64,000 nt of DNA from Pseudozyma flocculosa PF-1. Lineage: Eukaryota; Basidiomycota; Ustilaginomycetes; Ustilaginales; Ustilaginaceae. The stretch is taken from positions 92,780-156,779 of the forward strand of contig NW_006920889.1 of the NCBI RefSeq assembly GCF_000417875.1, read 5' to 3'. Position 1 is the first letter of the stretch; each line of letters opens with the position of its first letter. The position numbers were made by a program, and so were the translations under genes. Positions 55,037-64,000 of this stretch are shown one piece after another. The notes below the pieces were generated by a model. It saw only the letters and a program-made list of their open reading frames with translations, searched no databases and was not told where the DNA came from.

Positions 55037-58000
55037 ATGGCATATCGCCTCTCTCGACGCCACGCTGGCCTCGCCTCCGCCTCGCACCTCGGCCTGGTGC
55101 GGCACTTGTCCCAGGCAAGGCCCGCCAACCCAACCGACTCGGCCCTCTCGCGCACCCTCTTTGTCCGTCCGCACGACGGCAAGCACCTCCTGTCCGCGAC
55201 CCACACCCTCTCGCTCGTCGACTTTTTCGCGCGGCACCTCGGCGACCTCGACTTCTTCCACTGCCCGCGCGAACCCCAGGCCCAAAGGCTCCTCGGCTAC
55301 CTCTGCCTCGTCTTCCGCCACCCGGATGCCGTCGCAAAGGCCCTAAGGGGCAGCTCGGCAGGCGAGGCCACTTGGAGGGTCGAGCTGCCGTCCATGCTGT
55401 CCAGTCGGCCCCGCAACACCTACCTCGACGACATTGCACATGCCCGCCTCGCGGGCAGCGCCGACCCCGCCGCCACCTCCCTCGCCTACCACGCAGCCAG
55501 CCACAGGTGGGACGCCAAACTCATACGCAACCCCGCAGCACTACGCCCCGGATGGGACGACGTTGCTCCCCTCGTCGGCATCCGCACCCTACCCGCACCT
55601 TACTACAACTTCGGCGCCACCCACTGGACCAACGACAACCAGGCTGACCCGGAATTTGGACGCGCACCTTCGTCCTTAGGTCGAGCAGCCAACGGCCTCG
55701 AAGCGTCAGATCCGGACCTCGAAGGCGACGAGCTCGATCAGTCTCTCGTCGAGACCGACTCCATCTTCCACATCGACCCAACGCCGCGAGACATCCTCGT
55801 CACCGTCGAGCGGGCCGCGCAGCGCGCTCCAGTCCGCAGCGCCAGGCGCGTCGGCGGCGCAGAGGGCCTCGACTCTACCACCGCAGCCGAGAACCCAAGG
55901 TCACGCTCGAGGCTACTCCAGGACGCCGAGGCGGCACTCAAGAGGTTCGGCGGCTTCCGAGGTGGCATCGCTGACTCGGTGCACGAGTCTCGCCGGAGGA
56001 GGCAGGAGCACGGGACAGGTCCTTCTCGGAGGGGGAGGACGCGGACGGACGAAGACGATGTCGAAATTCAGGTCGAAGCGGAAGTCGATCCTTATCCGCT
56101 GAACCAAGCTGCCCGCCCGGAACGGCCTGCGCCGCGATCCCGCTTTGCGGCTGCCGGTGGTGCCGGCCCCGGCCACGGCTCCTCTGCCCGCTTCGGCGAC
56201 CAAGGTGACGGCTGGCCGCCCAAGGCTGCTCGCAACTACACCACCCTAGCCGCTGCAGCCATTCGCCCTTCGGGCTCGCTCGCCATGACTGCTGTCGGTT
56301 CTGGGTTACGGACGGGCTCGTCTCCAACATCGCCTTCCTCGTCTCGGAGCCCTCCGCGATGTTCGTCGTGCGTCTCCCGCTCCTTTGCCAGCTCCGCCAC
56401 CGCCGAGGGTCTGTCGGACAGGGCGCGCCGCAAGGCAGAGTGGCAGCGTAACCGCAAGTCCAACTTTGTTGATGCGCTCAACGTGCGCGTCTACGGCGGC
56501 AGGGGCGGCGATGGCTGCGTGTCTTTTCATCGCGAAAAGTACGTCCAGTACGGGCCGCCTTCGGGCGGCAACGGCGGCCCTGGCGGCAGCGTCTACATCC
56601 GCGCCGTGGCTGGGCCGACGAACCTCTCGCGCCTCTCGAGGCGGTACCGAGCCGCCGACGGCCAGCACGGCCAGGGCTCGTTTCTCCACGGCCGGCGGGC
56701 CGACGACAAGGTCATCGAGGTGCCCGTCGGCACCGTCGTGACAGCCGTCAGGCGCAAGATGGACGAAGAAGAGCTGCTGGTGCAAGAGTACGAGACCGAT
56801 CTCTTGCGGAGGGCGAGAAAGGCCAAGTGGGAGATGGGCGGCATGGTCGCCCCGGAAGAGGCCGTTGAGCGGGCCGAGGAGGAAGAACGGCAAAGGCGCC
56901 TCGCCCAGCGCGAGCAGTACGCGCTCGACCACGGGCAAACCTCGGACGATCCAGATCACGCTCCCGACGCAACGACCGCCGCCGAGGCAGCGCAGGAGGC
57001 CAGAGAGGCCGACGACGATGTCATCGATGGCGAGGCGCTGCTGGATCCGGCAGAGGCGATGCACATCCAGATGCTGCGCGACAAGGTCTGGCGCCACTAC
57101 CCGCGGTCCGAGGAGTCCAACTACCGGCGCGACGAGTTCCGGGCGGCAGAGATGCGGCTCGCGTTCGAGAAGCGGCGCCAGCTCTCGCGATCAGCCAAGG
57201 CAGCGTCGACGCTGGCCATCTCCGGCGCTGACCTGGAGAGGAGCGCGGCCTCACAGACGCCGTTTGAGGAGGACCTCTTGGAGGAAGAGGAAGAGGAAGA
57301 GGTCGGAGAGGACGAGGGGGCGGACGAGGACGGCGTCGACGGCGTGCGCGCAAGCAGGCGGGAAGAGAGGGTCGCCTGGCAGGTCGACCTCGAGACGCCA
57401 ACGCCCGCCTCGTCGCCGGGCATCCTGCTCGCGTCTGGCGGCATGGGCGGGCTGGGCAACCCGAGCTTCCTCACGTCGACCAACCGCTCGCCCAAGTTTG
57501 CCACGCGCGGCACCGTCGGCGAGTCGGTCGAGATCCGGCTCGAGGTCAAGTCGCCCGCCGACATTGGGCTCGTGGGCCTGCCCAACGCGGGCAAGTCGAC
57601 GGTGCTGCGGGCGCTGAGCGGCGCGCGGGCCGAGGTGGGTAGCTGGCAATTTACCACGCTCAGCCCCAACTTGGGCGTGGTGCGGCTCGACGACCAGGGC
57701 AAGCTGGTCGGCGTCGGCACCGACGAGGTGTCGGAAGGATTCGGAAAGCTCAAGGGCATCGACACCGATCCGGTCGCGAAGGCCGAGGCGGACGGTGAGC
57801 AGGGCATCGAGACGTTCCGCCTCACCCTCTCGGACGTGCCGGGCCTGATTGAAGGGGCGGCCGAGAACCGCGGGCTGGGTCACGAGTTCCTGCGGCACGT
57901 CGAGCGGTGTCCCGTGTTGGTGTACGTCATCGACATAGGACCGGACAGCCCGCACCCGGAGCGGGATCTGCTGACGCTGCGGCGGGAGCTGGAAGAGTTC

Positions 58001-58330
58001 CGGCAGGGGCTCAGTCGACGGTGCAAGGTCGTCGTGGCCAACAAGGCCGACCTGTGGGGCGTGGGTGCCGACGCCGACGTCCAGGTCGAGACGGCCAAGG
58101 CCAAGCTGGCCAGGCTGAGGGAGACGGTGCGCCAGATTGCCCTCGAGGATGCCGACGGGAGGGAGGCGCGGGCCGACGAGCTCACCATGAAGGTGCTGCC
58201 GATCTCGGCCAAGAAGCGCCAGGGCACCGAGAGGCTGGCGCGCCTGCTTGGCGAGGTGTTGCAGAGGCAGAAGAGGGACGACGAGGACGATGTGAGGTGG
58301 GAGGCGGACGAGGCGGATGGGTTGGCCTGA
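55037..58330 (+). CDS. Obg-type GTPase (mitochondrial MTG2-like) with large N-terminal extension
   Basis: One uninterrupted frame of 1097 residues. The Obg domain begins near residue 477 ([19 protein letters not shown], then [12 protein letters not shown]), is interrupted by an acidic and charged insert of about 200 residues, and resumes with [13 protein letters not shown]. The G domain has G1 GLPNAGKST (847-855), G3 DVPG (933-936), G4 NKAD (1002-1005) and a G5-like ISAKK. Obg-family proteins bind the large ribosomal subunit late in assembly; a basic, serine-rich N-terminus points to mitochondria. Residues 1-416 are not part of known Obg proteins: they start with a presequence-like [14 protein letters not shown] and contain [21 protein letters not shown] second presequence-like stretch (VSRSFASSA) lies at about 450, after Met417 (56285). 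So this may be a fusion of two proteins, or two adjacent genes read as one. Confidence 0.85.
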   Translation: MAYRLSRRHAGLASASHLGLVRHLSQARPANPTDSALSRTLFVRPHDGKHLLSATHTLSLVDFFARHLGDLDFFHCPREPQAQRLLGYLCLVFRHPDAVAKALRGSSAGEATWRVELPSMLSSRPRNTYLDDIAHARLAGSADPAATSLAYHAASHRWDAKLIRNPAALRPGWDDVAPLVGIRTLPAPYYNFGATHWTNDNQADPEFGRAPSSLGRAANGLEASDPDLEGDELDQSLVETDSIFHIDPTPRDILVTVERAAQRAPVRSARRVGGAEGLDSTTAAENPRSRSRLLQDAEAALKRFGGFRGGIADSVHESRRRRQEHGTGPSRRGRTRTDEDDVEIQVEAEVDPYPLNQAARPERPAPRSRFAAAGGAGPGHGSSARFGDQGDGWPPKAARNYTTLAAAAIRPSGSLAMTAVGSGLRTGSSPTSPSSSRSPPRCSSCVSRSFASSATAEGLSDRARRKAEWQRNRKSNFVDALNVRVYGGRGGDGCVSFHREKYVQYGPPSGGNGGPGGSVYIRAVAGPTNLSRLSRRYRAADGQHGQGSFLHGRRADDKVIEVPVGTVVTAVRRKMDEEELLVQEYETDLLRRARKAKWEMGGMVAPEEAVERAEEEERQRRLAQREQYALDHGQTSDDPDHAPDATTAAEAAQEAREADDDVIDGEALLDPAEAMHIQMLRDKVWRHYPRSEESNYRRDEFRAAEMRLAFEKRRQLSRSAKAASTLAISGADLERSAASQTPFEEDLLEEEEEEEVGEDEGADEDGVDGVRASRREERVAWQVDLETPTPASSPGILLASGGMGGLGNPSFLTSTNRSPKFATRGTVGESVEIRLEVKSPADIGLVGLPNAGKSTVLRALSGARAEVGSWQFTTLSPNLGVVRLDDQGKLVGVGTDEVSEGFGKLKGIDTDPVAKAEADGEQGIETFRLTLSDVPGLIEGAAENRGLGHEFLRHVERCPVLVYVIDIGPDSPHPERDLLTLRRELEEFRQGLSRRCKVVVANKADLWGVGADADVQVETAKAKLARLRETVRQIALEDADGREARADELTMKVLPISAKKRQGTERLARLLGEVLQRQKRDDEDDVRWEADEADGLA

Positions 58331-58866
58331 AGCGGGTGCCGCGGCGGAGGAAGGGTGTGGTGACCTGAACGTTGTACGGAGGCGACTCCAAGGCACGGCA
58401 GAGGGTGAGGGGGCCAGCGTGGGAGAGAGCAGTAGTCATCCAGCAATCCGTACTTCGGGCCTTTGGGTCTTGACAGACACGTATGGCACGATGCCACAGA
58501 CTGAGATCGACTCGGCGGATTCGTAAGCGAGCGAGCAAGCCAGCAAGAAGGGAACAGGATGCAGCTTCGTTCGTCAAGGAAAGGCTTCGAAAGGCCGTCC
58601 ACAGCAGCGCTCACGAGGATACGAAGGAGCGTATGCCAGCGACAGGCGAGAGGTTGCGGGTTGGGCCGCGCCAAAGAGGGAAGAAAGATGTCGCGGGGCG
58701 ATGCCCACCGGGGCACGACGACGAGGGAACAATTCGACAAGGTTGCACCACTGCGGCCAAACGTGCACGAGAGGGTGGGGCCGACAGGATCACAGCTCAC
58801 CGGCGTAGAACGGCTTCGCCGATCCCATCCGATCCGAGCCGATCGCACGGCCATTTACCGAGGCTA
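58331..58866. other. Convergent intergenic region
   Basis: 536 bp between the Obg-type stop and the stop of secreted protein 4. No gene seen. Confidence 0.55.
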
Positions 58867-59482
58867 CTAGACACCAGGGGCCTTTTGGAAGATGGGAAGG
58901 ACATGGACGTCATCCTTGCCAGTTCTCTCGACTGCGAGGCAGCAGCGACGAGGGTGCGGGGAGAGGGCGACGCGATCGAGGCACCAGCACCACGGGGTCA
59001 GCAACGCCAAGCTCGACGACAAGGGCCACCGCAGCGAATCCTCGACCATTCTGTACAGATGGGTACTCACGGACGATGGCAAAGTCGGTCCAGCCCGACT
59101 TTCCGCTGCTGAGCGTCTTCCACGGGTCGGGAGAGTAGGTGACTGCGCCGTAGAGCGGCGTGCAATGGTCGCCGTACCTTTCCACCGGGTACGAATCGGC
59201 GGTACCGCTGCCCCTGTGGTCGGTAAAGTACCATGCTGTGACGACGCCGTCGCCCTGATTGAGGCAGATCAGGTGCTCATCCAAGACCTTGGGGTCGCCC
59301 GTGACGAGCGACTGCGTGCTCGCCGTGCCGACGTTGGCGATGTGGTAGGTAGCCTCGATCTTGTAGCCCGGCATAGCCTTGGCCCCCACATTTTGCTTCG
59401 AGTCCTTGGGCGGCGCCCCACGGCAGCCAATGGCGACGAACAGGATGCTAGCCAGGACTGACAGGGTGGCGTGCGACTTCAT
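58867..59482 (-). CDS. Small secreted protein 4 (two-cysteine family)
   Basis: Exons 59482-59071 and 58931-58867 on the minus strand; the 139-nt intron has donor GTGAGT and acceptor GCAG, phase 1; product 158 residues ending at the first of two adjacent TAG codons. A signal peptide of about 22 residues (MKSHATLSVLASILFVAIG...) is followed by MPGYKIEATYHIANVGTAS, which matches PGYTLAADLNIRNIGTAS in secreted protein 5. The mature part has two cysteines (LICL and DHC, 33 residues between), a tryptophan 11 residues after the first, and a second tryptophan in DPWKTLSSG. Function unknown. It is first in a head-to-tail array of three with proteins 5 and 6. Confidence 0.78.
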
Positions 59483-60315
59483 CTTGAAATTCTTCGTGGT
59501 TGGGGGCTTGCGAGTTCGATGCGAGAGAGTGCCAGCACTTAGGGGGTTAGTGTTCAAGGGAAATCAGAGCGAAGGATGAGGGTGTTGATCAGGGTGGGTC
59601 AGGCGAGCAACGCACCCGGTGTTATAAGCATGCCCCCAACGCGCGAACGCAAGGTCACAGGCCTTGCTCCTGGGCACTACGTCCTTGCTCTTGTTCTCGA
59701 TCCAGCCGCGAATCGGAAATGTGGGGCGGACAACTCGTTCTCGACCCACTTACGACTGTTTCATCCCCATGCGCTGGCACCAGAGAGTTCAGGGAACCGC
59801 CGCGATCGGAAGCATATCCGGCGTCAGGTTTGAGCTGTACCTCGACGATACCCGACCCTGAAAGGCTCATTTGCTCCGCGAACGGTGGCCTTCTCCCAGG
59901 AGCGGGTCGCGCAACAGCTTTCGCCCAGCTGCAAGTCAGAGTCGCGCGTGTGGGCGTTCACGAACAAGCGGACTCGGTACGTACCCAAGCGACGGTGCCT
60001 GGCGACGGTGCCTGGCTTTCTTCACGGCTGCAGAGTCCCCTCGCGCACGCTAAGATACGCCATGGACGACCGGGCGTTCTCTGTTCCCGACTCGGACATT
60101 CCGCTTTCGAATGTCGAAAGGGGCGCAACACATTCTCAATTCCTGTCGCACGACGGGTCAGAGCTTCAGGATTCATACGAGGATACGCTCAGAGGAAAGA
60201 GAATGGATCATGGCCCATATGCTTGTACCGCCGTGGCCGAGCTCGCTCCGAGCTGCTAGGTTGACGACGACCCGCGTCAGCAAGAACAAGCTACGAGGTA
60301 CCGGAAAAGCGGCCC
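59483..60315. promoter_or_regulatory. Spacer with promoter of secreted protein 4
   Basis: 833 bp upstream of secreted protein 4. TTATAA lies at 59622-59627, about 140 nt before the start. No gene is supported in the rest. Confidence 0.5.
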
Positions 60316-60911
60316 TCAGTAGTGCTTGAAGTTCTCCGTCAGCGTGATCTTGAGGGGGTCGCTGCCTTGCTTGTAGCCAGGCATGTAGACTGGAGAGGGG
60401 GAGGGCGTCGAGATGGCCGCCAGGGATGGGGGTGTGGGCCGGTAAGAGACAGTCTCTCTCGGTCTCGACAGAGCGTGGGACTAAAGCACGTACAGAGCAA
60501 CGAGTAATGGACAACGTCCTCGTGTCCGGGACGCGTGTCATCCTTGTGTCCGAAGATCAGATCGTTCCAGGCATCGATCCCGTCCGGGCCGACGACAACG
60601 CATTTCGTCGGATCGTTGACGGCTTGCGTGTAGCCGTCTCGCTTCTTTCCCCGGACTACCTCCCTCTCGAGCGCCCACGACTCGGGCCTTGGTTTACCAG
60701 CGACAAAGTCCATGCAGAGTTGACCCGAGTTGTCGACTCCCTTTTCCCACTGGAGGCTCGCAGTGCCAATGTTGCGGATGTTGAGGTCGGCAGCGAGCGT
60801 GTAGCCGGGTCGAGCTTGGACCTTGGCTAGGGGCTTGGCCTCGGGCTGGCTAAGACAGGTGCCGGCCAAGGTTAGGACCACCAGGGTCACAAGGGAGGAA
60901 TACGACTTCAT
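60316..60911 (-). CDS. Small secreted protein 5 (two-cysteine family)
   Basis: Exons 60911-60494 and 60389-60316 on the minus strand; the 104-nt intron has donor GTACGT and acceptor CCAG, phase 1; product 163 residues. A signal peptide of about 21 residues (MKSYSSLVTLVVLTLAG...) precedes RPGYTLAADLNIRNIGTAS. The two mature cysteines are in QLCM and TKC (37 residues between), with a tryptophan 13 residues after the first and DAWNDLIFG after the second. The last exon encodes YMPGYKQGSDPLKITLTENF and a short tail. The lysine- and arginine-rich middle (REVVRGKKRDG) could be a protease processing site, but that is speculation. Function unknown. Confidence 0.78.
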
Positions 60912-61993
60912 CTTGATGCGCTGAGGTGCGGAGCTGGGTGGCCGAGATGGTTGTGGAGCGTTGGGGGAGTCGCGAATGCTTGAATAAGATCTGTGCGCAG
61001 CTGACCAGAGCCTTTATACATATGTCGTTGATGCCGCGCCTCTTCGACTCGCTCGTCTCTTTGCGAGCGGGAGTGGGGCCGCCCCACTTCAGTCCGCAGC
61101 CCACATCTCCGGCTATGGGTACCTGGCGACCCATCGATACCGCCACGGGGTGGAGGCAGGTACCCGCCGGATGGAGGCAATGCGAATCGCCACGGGTACC
61201 TTGCTGACGTGGTTGGAAGGCGCAGCAATCCAACCACCGGCAGCAAGACACATTTCCCAGTTCGTGACCTCGTCCGCTCGCATCAATTTTCAAGGGTGGG
61301 GTCAGATGGACAGCCAAAGGAGGTGGGTTCTGGTGTGACCGGTGAGCGCGTGCCCGGTGGGGCATTCGAGCCTCGTTCGACGGCGTCTCTTCATCAACTG
61401 TGGGTTGGGTGAGATCGGGTTCCACCATGCCCTTCCAGCAGGGGCGACGGGTCGATGAGCGGCGACTAGGAAGCTCGCTCTACACTTCATCGCTAGGCAA
61501 GAGGCGCTTGGCGCACGAGTCGAAACCTCCGCTCGAAGTCGCCTTCACGCAACTGCAGCAGCTGGCGACCGGGCCCTACGAGGGGCACAGATAAGATGAT
61601 GTTGATCACCTCCGGGCCCTGCTCGTCACTGTCACTGTCCTGGTGGTTTCAATCTGGCATGACCAGGACTGTCCCGGCGCGCGCATGCCCGTTTGGCCGT
61701 CACCGTCGAGAAAGAGAGGCACTGTTCTTTCCGACCCAGACAAAGGCACTCTCACGCTCGCCGCGCCCGGTAAGATAGGCGCAAAAAGGCGTGCTCAACA
61801 CGAACGTGGATACAGCTACGACTGTTGGGGGTCAATTGGAAGGCCGGTCGCCGGGCGAACGATGATTGTAGAGCCCAACGATGACGGAGCAGGTAGCGCG
61901 ACCTTATCCGGAAGCCGTGAACTTTCCAAGGGTGTGGCTTCCGGGCTGGATGGCCCTTCCTTCGACTATGCCATAGATGAAAGAGACGAAGTG
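60912..61993. promoter_or_regulatory. Spacer with promoter of secreted protein 5
   Basis: 1082 bp between secreted proteins 5 and 6. The only regulatory signal I can name is the TATA box at 61011-61018. No gene is supported; open frames on the plus strand are antisense to the family genes. Confidence 0.5.
61011..61018 (-). promoter_or_regulatory. TATA box of secreted protein 5
   Basis: TATAAAGG on the minus strand, 107 nt upstream of the ATG at 60911; identical to the octamer ahead of secreted protein 2. Confidence 0.65.
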
Positions 61994-62419
61994 TCAGTAG
62001 CGATGTGGTATCCGAAACCTTTGCTGACCCGTTCGAGGCTTCAGCGAAAACCCACTGTAGATGGAATAGTCCGTTGGCTGACGGCCACCTGACCATCCGT
62101 TGAGGAGGGCGTTCCAGACCTGGTCATCTTGAGGCAGCATGTCTTTCATGGCAAGGCAGTGGCCGACCGTGACCCAAACGTCCCTGCCGGCCCCGTCCAT
62201 GCGCCAGCGAGCCCCCTTGCCGTTGTAGCAGATCTGGTTCTGCTTGGTCTGGTCCCGCGCGGTGGGGTCGAGCTGCAGGCTGACCGTACCGAGTCCTACG
62301 ATGCCGAAGGTGCTAAGAAGGATGTTGCCAGGCTGGGGCTTGACGTTGGCCGCGAAGCTCGTGGCACCACCCATCAGGGCGACGGCAGCGAGATAAGACA
62401 GGTTCGAGCTGAGCTTCAT
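61994..62419 (-). CDS. Small secreted protein 6 (two-cysteine family), possibly intron-less
   Basis: Read without an intron, the minus-strand frame from ATG 62419 gives 141 residues. A signal peptide of about 23 residues (MKLSSNLSYLAAVALMGG...) precedes QPGNILLSTFGIVGLGTVS, parallel to PGY...IGTAS in proteins 4 and 5. Two mature cysteines (QICY and GHC, 23 residues between), RWRMDG after the first and DQVWNALLNGWSG after the second fit the family. At the place where the other five have a phase-1 intron, this gene has GGTGGCC (weak donor at 62088), so the intron may be lost or retained. A splice from there to AAAG at 62018-62020 would instead give a different short tail. A CATAAG element lies about 125 nt upstream. 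The start is firm, the last 30 residues are not. Confidence 0.68.
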   Translation of the reverse strand: MKLSSNLSYLAAVALMGGATSFAANVKPQPGNILLSTFGIVGLGTVSLQLDPTARDQTKQNQICYNGKGARWRMDGAGRDVWVTVGHCLAMKDMLPQDDQVWNALLNGWSGGRQPTDYSIYSGFSLKPRTGQQRFRIPHRY

Positions 62420-62995
62420 GGCAGCAGGGGATCGAGAGTTTGCGTTGGGCGTAGACGTGTAGGGCGAGGAGCGGCAAATGATGGGGACGATGACTGAGGG
62501 CTTGGAGATGATGGAGCCGCCTTGCCACGGAGAGCAGCTGCTACTTATGTTGGAAGGCACGTTCGACCTCGATCCCTTTGCGCCCAACATCCGAGCATCG
62601 GCGGTGGCTGTGTAACTTGCAGTAGTATTCGGCCCGGGGAGCGAGGTGGGGGCGCCAACCGCGTTGCTCAGGCAACAAGGTGACCATGGCACCTGGTGGG
62701 GCGATCTGTCACCCGAAGTCCTCTTCCGAGCCATCCTGCTATGTATCCTCAGCACACCGCTCACACTTCGGGTGCGGTGGGGACGGCGCTCGCACGTCGG
62801 GTCGTACATGGAATATCAGGGCCTGCACCAAGTGTTCGCTTCTACCATTCGTTCTTCTAGTCGCCTAACTCTACATTTCGCCAGCTGAAGACCAAGGAGG
62901 CCAGGATGAGCAGGCCCACCGCGAGCCACACTGCACGCGAGCCGCTCCCTTGCCTTGCACGCTCGTCCGCCGCTGCGTCCGACCGAAGACGATCC
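62420..62995. other. Spacer between secreted protein 6 and the amidase
   Basis: 576 bp holding the promoter of secreted protein 6 and the 3' flank of the amidase. Directly after the amidase stop a different frame encodes a short hydrophobic segment ending at 62859 (see findings). Confidence 0.5.
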
Positions 62996-64000
62996 TCAAA
63001 AGGGCACGGGGATGATGCGCGACTTGTAGTTGCGCCACGTCGGCAGCTGGCGCTTCTGCTGGGTGCCCGACGTCTTCTGCAGGTCCTCGATGGCCGATGC
63101 GTAGCGGACCAGGGTGGCCTCGCTGAACGCGGTGCCCATCAGGCCGAGGCCGAAGGGCATGCCCGTCTCGGGCGTGACGCCGGCCGGCAGGTTGATGATC
63201 GGGTAGCCGGCCTGGGCGGCGACCTGGGGCGCCTGTGCCACCTCGGTGGGGATCAGGAGGAGGTCGACCTTGTCGCCCTTGTTGTACAGCGCGGCGTCGA
63301 TGCCGTCCTCGCGCGAGGCGCGGCGGCAGAAGTTGAGCGCCTGCCAGTAGGTCTCGTTGATCTCGCCCTTGGTGGCGAGCGAGGCGAGGAAGCCATCCTG
63401 GCCCGACGCAAACGCCGGGTGGGTGCCTGGGTTGCCGCCCTCGGCGCCGTCGTTGTCGTAGTTGTACTGCACAATGTCCTCGAGGCTCTTGATGTCGGTG
63501 TTGTTGAGCTCCGAGAGGTAGGTGCGGATGTTGTTGTAGAAGTCGACCTTGATGTAGGTGTACTCGCTCTCGTTGGGGTAGCCGCGCGTGGTGCCGTAGT
63601 CCCAGTTCCAGCCGTCGGGGCTGACGAGGAGCTTGCGCGTGGGGATCTCGGTGCCGTTGACGACCTCGGCGCCGGCGTCGCGGATCAGGCGGATCAGCTC
63701 GCCCAGCTGCTGCTGCTGCGTCGCGGGCGCGAGGCGCCAGAAGCTGTCCCACGGCACGCCGAAGCGGGCGCCGCGCAGCGCCGACTTGTCGGTGAGGAAA
63801 TGCTTGTAGCCGGTGGCCTTGGGCGGCACCTTGCCGACCTGGGCCGAGGTGGCATTGTCCCGCTTGTCGACGCCGTAGATGGCGTCGAGGACGTAGGTGG
63901 CGTCGCGCACCGTCTTGGCGTGGACGCCCACCGTGTCCTGGTTGAGCGACTCGGGCACCACGCCGGCGCGCGACGTCAGGCCGACGGTGGGCTTGATGCC
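62996..64000 (-). CDS. Amidase signature family protein, C-terminal part (5' end outside window)
   Basis: The minus-strand frame is open from the window edge to TGA at 62996-62998, giving 335 residues. It begins GIKPTVGLTSRAGVVPES followed by QDTVGVHAKTVRDATYVLDAIYG, the conserved block that follows the Ser-cisSer-Lys catalytic core in amidase-signature enzymes, so the catalytic residues lie outside the window. Further on, AGYPIINLPAGVTPETGMPFGLGLMGTAF is the usual C-terminal substrate-pocket block, and the protein ends TWRNYKSRIIPVPF, a common end for fungal amidases. These enzymes hydrolyse amide bonds in small molecules. The numerous N-x-S/T sites are compatible with a secreted enzyme. Substrate unknown. 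Confidence 0.9.
   Translation of the reverse strand, partial: GIKPTVGLTSRAGVVPESLNQDTVGVHAKTVRDATYVLDAIYGVDKRDNATSAQVGKVPPKATGYKHFLTDKSALRGARFGVPWDSFWRLAPATQQQQLGELIRLIRDAGAEVVNGTEIPTRKLLVSPDGWNWDYGTTRGYPNESEYTYIKVDFYNNIRTYLSELNNTDIKSLEDIVQYNYDNDGAEGGNPGTHPAFASGQDGFLASLATKGEINETYWQALNFCRRASREDGIDAALYNKGDKVDLLLIPTEVAQAPQVAAQAGYPIINLPAGVTPETGMPFGLGLMGTAFSEATLVRYASAIEDLQKTSGTQQKRQLPTWRNYKSRIIPVPF

Noticed and set aside
61643..62092. Plus-strand frame of 149 codons
   Set aside because: It is largely antisense to the 3' end of secreted protein 6 and its flank, with no signal peptide or domain.

Overview
The window is a gene-moderate, GC-rich stretch of a nuclear fungal genome. Coding genes have short introns (about 85-140 nt, mostly GTGAGT-type donors and CAG acceptors), pyrimidine-rich 5' flanks and fungal gene families such as UTP20, KRI1, a FunK1-type kinase, AT3 acyltransferases and a GH16-like fold. 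The mix looks like a basidiomycete. A smut-related lineage (Ustilaginomycotina) is my best guess from the overall feel of the proteins, not something I can prove. Two runs of N (29710-29969 and 54551-54935) are assembly gaps.

Layout. 1-777 is the C-terminus of a cytoplasmic dynein heavy chain. 899-1698 (minus) is a small unrecognised membrane protein with a 9-nt first coding exon. 2609-6353 (minus) is a three-exon gene fusing a secreted GH16-like domain to an AT3 acyltransferase. 6354-16196 is sparse and holds three small secreted-protein genes (9.5-13.5 kb). 16197-17651 is a family-2 polysaccharide-type glycosyltransferase. 18439-21188 (minus) is an SSUH2-like zinc-ribbon protein. 21189-28359 is a 7-kb stretch with no gene I can support. 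28360-30128 is an acyl-CoA ligase broken by a gap and an apparent frameshift. 31110-33044 (minus) is a membrane-anchored GH30 glycosidase. 35131-36950 is a second, divergent AT3-type protein. 37305-47249 (minus) is UTP20, head-to-head with KRI1 (47890-50493). 51248-54205 is a FunK1-like kinase. 55037-58330 is a mitochondrial Obg-type GTPase with a large N-terminal extension. 58867-62419 (minus) is a tandem array of three more small secreted proteins. 62996-64000 (minus) is the C-terminal part of an amidase.

How the genes fit together. UTP20 and KRI1 are both ribosome-assembly factors and share a 640-bp promoter that carries an A6T4 element like the yeast RRPE. Four genes (GH16-AT3 fusion, GT2, GH30, second AT3) all suggest synthesis or remodelling of cell-surface polysaccharide.

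The most original item is a family of six small secreted proteins (131-163 residues) in two clusters 45 kb apart. They share a signal peptide, exactly two cysteines in the mature part, a tryptophan 8-13 residues after the first cysteine, a phase-1 intron just before a short last exon (clear in five of six), and a TATA-like box about 105-145 nt upstream of the start codon. I do not recognise the family. It looks like a lineage-specific effector-type or surface-protein family.
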